Assembly (NCBI GenBank): GCA_026545765.1 | Contig: CM048842.1 | Span: forward strand, 69,540,371-69,604,370 | Origin: Plantago major | Lineage: Eukaryota; Streptophyta; Magnoliopsida; Lamiales; Plantaginaceae | Direction: 5' to 3' | Length of the DNA: 64,000 nt | Shown here: positions 55,801-64,000 of the stretch, piece by piece | How the letters are laid out: each line of letters starts with the position of its first letter | Position numbering within the stretch: the first letter of the stretch is position 1 | The notes under the pieces: generated by a model | What the model saw: the letters and a program-made list of their open reading frames with translations, nothing else | What the model was told of the DNA's origin: nothing | Databases searched by the model: none | Position numbers and translations under genes: made by a program

Positions 55801-55919
55801 TGGATACAAGGTGGAAGCACACAAAACACAAGAAACAACACAAAATATATACAAAACACAACTAAACAACTAATAAAAAGAGGTTAAAAAGGGTTAATGA
55901 GGTGTCAAAATACGCCTCA
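52822..55919 (-). repeat. 3' LTR of a second minus-strand gypsy element, split by a solo copia LTR
   Basis: On the minus strand the LTR starts TGAGGCGTATTTTGACACC directly after a purine tract (GTTTGGGGAGTTTGG, 55920-55934) and ends near GATTTGACGCA. Without the insertion at 54105-55764 it is about 1.4 kb. Part of it (about 53880-54060) resembles the solo LTR at 58732-60118: both carry CTAGCCATTTTGG, CATAACT and GATGTC-GATTGACCT. It is GC-rich around 53720-53860 with repeated GGCGATCGCC words. Ends are inferred. Confidence 0.55.
54105..55759 (+). repeat. solo LTR of the copia family at 56509
   Basis: It begins TGTTAGGAATATCCG and ends CTGACCAACA, the same termini as the LTR at 56509-57977. 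It is flanked by a perfect 5-bp duplication CACCA (54100-54104 and 55760-55764). It is 1655 bp. No internal region accompanies it, so it is a product of LTR-LTR recombination. Short A- and C-runs account for part of the length difference from its relative. Confidence 0.9.
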
Positions 55920-56508
55920 CCAAACTCCCCAAACCGAACATTTGCTCGTCCTCAAGCAAACAAACAACCTAAAAAGGAAACTAGACTCTAAACCACAAAG
56001 ACAAACAACACAAAGAATGAGTCAATCATCCAAGTTACAAAATCTACATTTGTAAGAAACAAACTCCAAAGATACAAAGGTTTTGAGTTATTACCAAAGT
56101 TGGTGGAAAATCAAGCTAAAATCAAACTAGTTCGTTTCCAAAGTAAATAAAACTTAAATCTATCTCAGCGGTCCCTCACAAGGAATTTTTAAAGAAACTC
56201 TCACTCTTCTGGATAAGTCCAGCATGGTTAACACTCAAAAGTCTAGCTAGGAAGGCGGTTTTCACCACAAGTTGCAAAAAATCTATTATGCAAATGCTTT
56301 CTTTTCAATGAGTCCAAAGGGACTTTAGTTCAAAAGACTAAAAATAGAGTCATGCTACTCCGACTACTGTTCCCTTTCTGCTTTCAATTTTCTCAAAACC
56401 TTGCACACTTATTTTTTAGAGTTACTCGAAATTATTGTGAATCTGCGGATAAAATAACTGGTGTGTGACCCTCGTTATCAGCAAGGACTTATTCCGCGTG
56501 TGGCTCCC
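55920..56508 (-). mobile_element. internal 3' segment of the second gypsy element
   Basis: On the minus strand, TTGAGGACGAGCAAATGTTC is followed by the purine tract and then the LTR, the usual 3' end of plant gypsy internal regions. The copia LTR at 56509 truncates it. I recognised no coding sequence in it. Confidence 0.55.
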
Positions 56509-57977
56509 TGTTAGGAATATCCGTTTAAATTTTGATCAGTAAAACATAATGACTTTTCTTAGCTCAGAAAGGTAACTAGTACTCTTAGTTCATTTGAACA
56601 TTGTAAAAGAGGAAGCTTACTGAGTATGTTAGTCTAGCAAATCTTGTATAGGATGTTAGGTATCTGAATGTAATTTTTATATCTTTAAAGAAGACCAAGA
56701 AGGAAGCATCCAGCAGAAGAGCTTAATTAATTGAAGATCAGAAGACTGCACAAGATTGCTGAAGACTAAGGAAAAGTGTCCTCATATACCTTGGCCCAGA
56801 TATCTTTGAAGAAACTAAGTTTCTGGGAAACAATGTTTCAATATGTTTCTGGAGCACGAAAGGTTTCTGAGATAGAACTTGCAAAGCCTCAGATAGCTTG
56901 CATTGTTCCGTTGACACTACATGACAAAAGTTGTTACAGTGCATTAATTACGCAGATAGAATTTTCTGAGCAAAAAGAGAAAATCTCTGAAAAGAGACAA
57001 AGCACACTGCCGTACCAACTTCAGATATCGTTAGTCTGAATTTCATTGAGCCTAACGGATAATAATTCAAAACGGCCTGATTTTCAACTATAAATATTAC
57101 CACTTAGAATGCTTGAAAACACACCTTAGACAGAACATCAATTGCGATATACTTTCAAGCATACAAGCCGTCTACCTACTTACTCTCAAGCTTACTGTTG
57201 CGACTAAAACTCTTGATTACTAACTAGCACGAAAGTTCTAAGTGTCCAGATCCTTAATAAGAATTGCATATTGTGAAGGAGTTGAATTCAGAAGATATAG
57301 TTGCGACTTATATATGTGATTCATTCTCTTGAACAACATCAAGACTTGGGTCAGTAAAGAACAAGTTACCATACATTGAAAAGTGTATTAAGTAACCTTG
57401 CTTCTGCAAAGCACTCATACATAACTGTAAAAGTTATCAAGAGCCTGCTCACCTGACAAACTACCATAACCAAACACCATACAAGGCATTGAGCATAGGA
57501 AGTACTTAATTTGGGAAACTAATGAATAGCTCAAAGGTTATTGAGTAGAGGAAGTGCTTGGCTGGGAAAGCCGGGGAATAACTCAGGGGGAACACTTGGT
57601 TGGGAACCTAGTGTTAAAGGGATCAAGAGATAAGATTTTGTAAGGAGAACTCATCATCTTATCTTAGTGAATTCAAGTCCTGAGAAAGGGCGAGTAGATT
57701 AGTTGAGGGATTACGCCACCCTCAGATACCACTATAAAGCTCTGTGTTATTTACTTACTGCACTTACTATTCTGTATTGTCTTTACCTTGCTGAGTATTT
57801 ACACACTTATAGCTTGCTGAGCACGTGCACTTATCAGAAAGACTTTCGCTCTCTGAGACTAAGTATCAGATACCTTCACAGATATCTGAGAAATTGTGTT
57901 CATCGTTAAAAGTTTGAAAAGACTATTCACCCCCCCCCCCCCCCAAGTCTTTTACTTTGTTGTTATCTGGACCAACA
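56509..57977 (+). repeat. 5' LTR of a Ty1-copia retrotransposon
   Basis: It starts TGTTAGGAATATCCG and ends CTGGACCAACA. The initiator-Met primer site follows after two bases. The length is 1469 bp. The upstream 5 bases CTCCC (56504-56508) would be the left target duplication; the right one is beyond the window. A C run lies at about 57930-57944. Confidence 0.92.
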
Positions 57978-57979
57978 AG

Positions 57980-57991
57980 TGGTATCAGAGC
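57980..57991 (+). other. primer-binding site for initiator tRNA-Met
   Basis: TGGTATCAGAGC, two bases after the LTR, is the standard copia primer-binding sequence complementary to the 3' end of plant initiator tRNA-Met. Confidence 0.95.
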
Positions 57992-58095
57992 AGGAGGTTC
58001 CCAAGCCTTCTGCACTGAACCTAGACCCTAGATAAGTGCCCACTAACCGCTTACCCCCTGCACTTGATTTGTTTGTTTAGTGTGTTTTCTGCAGG

Positions 58096-58731
58096 ATGTC
58101 TTTAAGCGACGCTCCCGTTCTCAAGCCAGAGAACTACGAAAAATGGAAGAACAACATGATGCTTCACCTGGAAGCTATCAGTGACGAGATGATCGATGTT
58201 ATCAAGAATGGTCCTATAGTCATTCGACAAGAAAAGCAAGTCATGAAAGTTTCAAATGGTCGAGATAAGGAAACTGCTGAAAAAGATAGTGATGTTTCCT
58301 CATCATCTGGTGCAACTACAATTACAAGACCAACTCGTGAAATCGCTTATGAACTAAAGCCCATACATCTTTGGACATCGGAAGATTCCAAGAGAAACAG
58401 GCTAGATGGTCAAGCTAAGAACATCATTATTCGTTCTACTCCAGAGCACATACAGTGTAAACTGTGGGGTGCAAAAACGGCGAAAGTGGCCTGGTCACTA
58501 ATTGAAGAAATCTGTGCCGGCACTGAGAAAACCAAAGAAAACAAGTTCGAAGTTTTGAAGCTCAAATTCCAAAACTTTAAACAAGGTCCCACTGAGACAC
58601 TTGATGAACTTGATTTCAGGTTTACAACACTGATGAGAGTGATGGCTGCACTTGGTGAAAGTGAGAGATATTCTAACTCTGAAAAGGTTAAAACTATCGT
58701 AAGAAGCTTGAATCAAAACTGGGAACATACT
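58096..58731 (+). pseudogene. copia Gag, N-terminal part
   Basis: The frame starts MSLSDAPVLKPENYEKWKNN, the usual opening of plant copia Gag. It runs through the capsid region (LWGAKTAKVAWSLIEEICAG, LDELDFRFTTLMRVMAALGE, KVKTIVRSLNQNWEHT) until the insertion at 58732. The ATG lies about 100 bases after the primer site. The same reading sense resumes at 60119 after the inserted LTR and one copy of its target duplication. Confidence 0.88.
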
Positions 58732-60118
58732 TGATGAGACGATAATTTAGAGTCTCATTGGGTCCTTTTTAGTCGTCTTTGTTAGTCTTTGTTTATGGTT
58801 TTATAGTGTCTGTGTGCGTTTTTATGCTTTGGTGCTTTGTTTGTGTTTTGTAGGATTTTTGTGTCCCGAAGGTGAAAATCGGAGTGAAAACATTTTTTCT
58901 AGATCTTTGAATGTAGAGTAACTGGGCGAAAACGGAAGTGGATTCGGAGTTCGGAGGAAGAATTGAGAGCCATTTTAGCGAAGCTTGCAAAAGTGAAGTT
59001 TTACGGAGCAGTCTAGCCATTTTGGCCATAACTCTCTTATATGATGTCCGATTGACCTGATCTTGGTGGCCACGGAAAGATAATTCAAAGGCTACAATTT
59101 TTGTTTTGGAAGCATCGGGAAATTCTGTCTGTGGAAAAAGTTACAAAGTTTTAAGCTCACCGCGGTGAATGGATATTTTCCATGTGAGATTTCTGAGGCA
59201 AAAGAGGAGCTACGGGGTTTCGCTTGGCGACTATTTTCCTCATGGCGAGATTCGGCGAGAAGGCCCAGATTCAGCATATTTTTTCCTTTTTAGGTCAGGA
59301 TTAGGTCATCTTTTGCCATAACTTCTTATACTCGATTTTTTTCATAGAAAAAGCTGCTAGAACTAGGTTTTGACATTGATTGATTGATCTTGGAGCTTGG
59401 TTTTCATCCGGTAAGAACCATCAATATCGAATTCTTGGTAAAGTATTGATAACTCTCTATTGTTTATCTTGAACTCGTGTTTTCTTCTGTTTATCGAATT
59501 GTATGATTTTGCATGCGATTATCACCATGTTTATGCTTAGCGTATTCAATACCATGCATTCTTTCATCTTTGCTTCCACCATGAGTAGCTAAACCACTCC
59601 GAACGCAGTAGTTATGTGACGGTTTTGCGTATTCGCTTCTAGGGTTAGGATTCGTTCATATAGGTTCGTCTAGTTCAAAATCTTCGTAAAACCTTCAATC
59701 CAATAAGCTAGTTCAATACTTTCAAAATCGTTTTTCGGTTAAGGATCGGGGATTGACGACCCACGATTTCTCTAGTTCAAAACATTCAAATAACGATTGG
59801 TTTAATTGGATTGATTGATTTATGTACACCGACCGTGTGACAAATATGAATGATTGTCCTAGAACGAATTAGCATTATTTGATCATTACTACTGTGTTCA
59901 TCTTCTCTCATTGTTAAAAACCGTTATCTGCTTTATCTTATTCTAATTTTTAGAAACAACCAACTTACAAATCAATCTGTTTTCACAAGTAACTGTTTGC
60001 TTTCAAACCGTTGTGGTAGCTTAATTGGTTCCTTAGCGAACGATCCTGTGGTTAGCATTGTCTGTCTACAACAACTGCTTACTACTTGTTTTCTAAGTAA
60101 TAATTTGAGCACATCAAT
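58732..60118 (+). repeat. solo gypsy-type LTR inserted in copia gag
   Basis: It begins TGATGAGACGATAAT and ends GAGCACATCA. A perfect 5-bp duplication ATACT flanks it (58727-58731 and 60119-60123). It is 1387 bp with no internal region. It is related to the LTR remnant at 52822-55919. Confidence 0.92.
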
Positions 60119-62040
60119 ACTCAGTACTTCTATTTCAACCAAGGAACGCCTAACATCACTCCAGTGGAACTTTTCTCACACTTGGCAACGGTCAATTATG
60201 AGACTACACAAAGAGGACATATAGCTGCTGAAAAATCGCACAATGTCGCTCTAGTAACTCAAGGTACTTCTGAAAAGAAGGATACCAAAGAGGTGACTGA
60301 AGAAAATGCTTTTGTTGTAAAGAAAATGAGAAACTATGTCAGTCAGGAGATTGAGAGAAGAAGAGCCAAAGAGGAGCTGAAAAAGCATCTAGGCTCCAAC
60401 TATCACCAGTACAAAACATGCAACTTTCTAGCTCGCTGAATAAGCCTGCTCAGCAAGCATCGAGTACTGAGGGAGCAGAAATTGGAAATGATATCTGCTT
60501 CTGTTGTCAGAAATCTGGTCATTTTAAAAGGGATTGCTCTGCTTACAACAAGCTAAAGACAGGTGACAAGAAAGATAGGAGAAATTTCAAGAGAGGCCAG
60601 AGAGTTATGCTCACTGAGGAAAGGAAAAAGATTCAAATCCAACTGGATGCTCTTGACCTTGATTCTGAGTCAGAGGGTGAAGACTCAAATGATTCTAAAC
60701 TTCCTTCACCGGAGTTGTGTGACATCACTCACGAATTGGTTGACTTTAGTCAAAAGAAGAAGGAAATATGCAGGGTTGCTGAGGAGATCTATCCAGATTG
60801 CTCCAACATTGAGCCATGCCTAATGGCTGATGAGGCAACCACTATTTCTCGATTTATAAATTATGAGAGTGATGAGGAAGGAATCAAAGATCTAGAACAC
60901 CTCAGAAAGGAGCTTGATCTTTATGAAAGAGAATTTATGGTTGTCCAAGCTAGAACCAAAATTCTTGAGGCCGAAAAGAATTCTCTTGAAAAGGAGTATT
61001 CACAACTGCAGGAGCTATCTGAGACAAAGGATGCTGAGAATGCATTTCTCAAAGTATACAGATAGCTGAGACAGGAAAGTCACATGAAGAGGCAATAGAT
61101 ATACTTCAAAAGAAGTGTGAAGGTCTTCTTTCTGAAAATGAGGAACTCAAAAAGAAAGAATTATCCTTCCAATCTTATGCCAAAGCTAGTGACACTCTCA
61201 CTGAAGTACACTCTTACTTAAGAGATCCTTCAGAGAAAGGAGAACTTGGGCTGGACACACAAACAAATAGTTCTACCACTGTGAACAAGAGTGATGAAAG
61301 AATGGCATTTGTTAGTGGTCAACAAGGTGGTTCCCAAACAACCTATAGCATTGGTCAGAAAGCTAAGGTTGCTAACAAAGGAAAGGCAGTTGCGACCAAA
61401 CCTTTAAGGGAAAAACAAGTCCCAAAGAAATCTGTTGGGAAAGTTCTTGTAAAGGGACATCACACTGAAAAGTGTAATCACCAGCGATCTTCGTCTCGAA
61501 GGGAAGATTCTTTGGTAGCAAATTCTCTAATGTCACGTTTTCTGGAAAGACAAATGACCCAGAGACTAGTAAGGCTGCTGAGAGAAGGTCTCAGATAGTA
61601 CGAGGTGCTCGAAATGGCATTGGCTACAAAGCCATCGGGAAACAACTTGCTCGTGAGTATAAAAAAGAGCAAGAACGATGGATAAAAGCTAGGGTTGCTC
61701 ACAACAATCATCAGAAGTGGAAGAAAAAACAAGCCACAAGCAATCTGAATGCCAGGGCTAGAAGAAATCTGATAAGGAAAGCTAAGTTCGCTGAAAAGCA
61801 GACTCAGCAACCTGACAGGTATCTGAAAGCACCACGAGGAGCACCAAGGAACACACCTAAAAGGAAAATAGTTCTTGATAATAATGATACTAATCATTCA
61901 CCTAGAATTCCCCCCTTATGTTCCTATTAGACAAAAGAATGTCCCTAAGAAACTTATTCAAAAATGGATTCCTACTGGGAGATACTTTAGTCTGAATGGT
62001 TCCATTGTTGGAATGAGAATCTAACTCCTTGTTTCCTGTT
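60119..62040 (+). pseudogene. copia Gag C-terminal part and gag-pol junction
   Basis: Gag continues in several frames. A CCHC zinc knuckle CFCCQKSGHFKRDC lies at about 60502-60543. Charged, coiled-coil-like sequence follows (LEAEKNSLEKEYSQLQELSE). The frame is lost at a TAG at about 61063-61065 and again after 61598, so at least two shifts or stops break it. The segment from 61600 to 62040 retains basic Gag-like residues but no long frame. Confidence 0.8.
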
Positions 62041-62042
62041 TT

Positions 62043-63317
62043 GTGCTGAACACTCTAAGGAAGAACCCAACGTGGCACTTTGATAGTGGATGTGAGAAGC
62101 ACATGATAGGAGACAAAGCAAATCTGGTTAACTACAAAGTTTGTGATACAAGACCAGATATAAGGTTTGCTGGAGGAGAAGTGAATCCAACGGTAGGATT
62201 TGGAGATCTGAAAATTGGAGCCCTTACAATCACTGGAGTACTACATGTAGAGGGATTGAAATATAATCTTCTTAGCATGAGTCAATTTGCTGACAAGGGG
62301 TTTTCTGTAAAGATCAAATCCAAATTCTGCAAATTGATTGACAATGAGTCAAAGTAGGTAGTCTTGGTTGCTAGGCGGAAAGGAAGTCTATATGTTGCTG
62401 ACTGGGCATCTGCCACAACTGAAGAATGCCTCATGTTAAGTCAATCTGGCTACACAAAAGAAAATTGGCTATGGCACAAAAGAATGAGTCACTTGAATTT
62501 CAAAACTCTGAATAAGCTAGCCAAGAAAGAGTTGGTTGTTGGATTACCTAAAATGGCATACAGAAAGGATGGTGTATGTTCAGCTTGCCAATTAGAGAAA
62601 CAAGCCAAAACATCTTTCATGTCTAAATCTAGACCTTCCAATGTGAGGCCACTGCAACTATTACATATGGATCTCTTTGAGTCCTCTGTAACCAGTTATG
62701 CAGGAAAGAAGTATGGTCTGGTTGTTGTAGATGACTACTCAAGATTCACTTGGGTTGTTTTTCTCAAACAGAAATCTGACGCAAGGGTCGACATACCAAG
62801 CCTGCTGAATAAGCTTGAAGTCATGAAAAATGATAAGGTATCTGTGATCAGAACATACTATGGTACTGAGTTTGTAAACCAGTACATTAAAGAGTTTTGT
62901 ACTTGCAAAGGTATACAACATCAACTATCTTTAATAAGGACACCTCAACAAAATGGTGTTGCTGAAAGGAAGAATAGGACCCTAAAAGAGGCAGCAAGAA
63001 CAATGCTTGTTGACACTGAAATAAGTGAAATCTATTGGGTTGAAGCTGTAAATACAACATGCTGCACCCAAAATAGATGTTTGATCAACAAACACCATGA
63101 CAAGACTCCCTATGAGTTATTGATTGGTAGACCTCCTAGTATCAAACATTTAAGGGTGTTTGGTTGCAGATGTTTTGTTCTTAACAATGGTAAAGAATAT
63201 CTAAGAACATCTCAACCAAAGGCAGATGAATGAGTATTTCTTGGTTATTCAATTAATAGCAAAGCCTACAGAGTCTACAACAAAAGGATACAAAAGATTG
63301 AAGAATCTGTCCATGTA
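62043..63317 (+). pseudogene. copia protease, pre-integrase and integrase
   Basis: Protease is seen at WHFDSGCEKHMIGD (D-S-G active site). The pre-integrase zinc domain has WHKRMSHLNFKTL and CSACQLEKQAK, followed by the integrase core (LLHMDLFE, first Asp). Where the second catalytic Asp is expected the sequence reads RTYYGTEFV, so that Asp is replaced. The Glu helix (NGVAERKNRTLKEAA) is kept. In-frame stops occur at 62355-62357 (TAG) and 63231-63233 (TGA), with the same frame continuing after each. The coding sequence is cut at 63318 by the CACTA element. Confidence 0.9.
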
Positions 63318-64000
63318 CACTACAAGAATTCTGGTATTATGCAACGGATTGGGGCGACGGATTTTATCCGTCGCCCCATAGCGACGAATCGCTTATGTTG
63401 GCGACGGATAAAATCCGTCGCCAACCTTAGCGACGGATAATGTTATTCGTCGCTATATGGCCGACGGATTTTATTAATCCGTCGCCCATACTTTGACTTT
63501 TTAAAAAAAAAAAATTAAATATTAACGACGGATAAATTATCCGTCGTTAATATTTATATTTAAAATTAAAAAAAAAAAAGGCGACGGATAATTTATCCGA
63601 CGGATAGTTATCCGTCGTCCATACTTTGACTTTAAAAAAAAATTAAATATTAACGACGGATAATTTATCCGTCACTAAGGGGCGACGGATAACTATCCGT
63701 CGCTCCCGTAGCGACGGATCGGCCTTTGGGCCGACGGATATGTTTCGGTCGGCCCAGAAGGGTTTTAGCGGACTGAAGCAGAAGCCATTTCGCTCTTCTT
63801 CTTCCTTTCTCCTCCGTTTTTCTTCCTTTCTCCTCCGTCAAATCCGGCCAATTGTTGACGATTCTTCTCAATCTTGGTGTCAATTCGAAGATCGTTGGAC
63901 AAGGAGCTTGTTTCTTCCATCAATTTCAAATTTCATCCGCTATTTTCTTCGGAATCAACGGTATTTTGGCTAAACCCTAACTTTTGGAAATTTGGGATTT
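63318..64000 (+). mobile_element. CACTA (En/Spm-type) transposon, left end
   Basis: It begins CACTACAAGAATTCTGG, the CACTA terminal inverted repeat, directly after copia pol sequence. GTA at 63315-63317 is the likely 3-bp target duplication. The first 400 bases are packed with inverted GCGACGGATWWWATCCGTCGC units, the subterminal repeats that CACTA transposases bind. From 63740 the sequence is pyrimidine-rich and could be the leader of an element gene. The right end lies beyond the window. Confidence 0.92.
63354..63740. repeat. CACTA subterminal palindrome array
   Basis: About ten palindromic units of 20-26 bp built on GACGGAT and ATCCGTC occur at roughly 63354, 63400, 63430, 63462, 63522, 63580, 63600, 63651, 63680 and 63710. 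They are separated by short AT-rich spacers, two of which share CATACTTTGACTTT. Each unit can fold on itself or pair with its neighbours. Confidence 0.88.

Larger units (their letters stand above)
56509..64000 (+). mobile_element. Ty1-copia retrotransposon, 5' portion, carrying two insertions
   Basis: The 5' LTR, primer site, Gag, protease, pre-integrase domain and integrase core run in order on the plus strand. Gag is split by a solo gypsy LTR (58732-60118). Pol is interrupted at 63318 by the start of a CACTA element that runs off the window. Reverse transcriptase, RNase H and the 3' LTR would lie beyond 64000. In-frame stops and a mutated integrase make it non-functional. Confidence 0.9.

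Overview
This is a stretch of plant nuclear DNA, very probably from a eudicot (possibly an asterid; that is a guess from the style of the transposons). The basis is GT-AG introns in three conserved plant housekeeping genes, AT-rich intergenic DNA, and plant-type transposons: Ty1-copia, Ty3-gypsy, CACTA, hAT, Stowaway, Tourist, Cassandra and Helitron ends. I see no prokaryotic operon, CRISPR array, rRNA or functional tRNA gene.

Layout. 1-5044: 3' part of a decayed Ty1-copia element, split by a Tourist-like MITE. 5045-15240: gene-free DNA with a long TA microsatellite, a field of degenerate dispersed repeats, Stowaway MITEs, a Cassandra-type LTR carrying a 5S rRNA-like segment, and a Helitron end. 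15241-24494: complete 20-exon RecQ-type DNA helicase gene (RECQL2/MED34 type). 24850-27773: candidate transposable element with about 20 copies of an AAAACTAGACAAT motif and a captured first exon of the AP-4 epsilon adaptor gene; an hAT element sits inside it and a Stowaway sits inside the hAT. 28836-33068: complete 8-exon gene for the exon-junction helicase eIF4A3, with a hairpin-rich hAT element in intron 1. 34787-35338 (minus): 5'-truncated fragment resembling the C-terminal KOW region of MOS2. 35339-39140: gene-free, with repeats, a strong inverted repeat and a Helitron 3' end. 39573-44982: complete 11-exon cytosolic tryptophanyl-tRNA synthetase gene. 46020-64000: nested retrotransposons. 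These include minus-strand gypsy material with a tRNA-Asp primer site, two solo LTRs with perfect 5-bp target duplications, a Ty1-copia element with its 5' LTR and initiator-Met primer site, and the start of a CACTA element inserted in that copia pol.

The three intact genes lie on the plus strand and serve unrelated basic functions (genome maintenance/transcription, mRNA quality control, translation). They are not an operon or pathway. Exon boundaries were set by hand from GT/AG sites and family conservation. The summed coding lengths are in frame: 718, 408 and 417 codons.

I did not find a convincing new biological system. The most unusual object is the AP-4-epsilon-capturing element with its subterminal-like motif array. 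The nested insertions with readable target duplications give a clear order of events.
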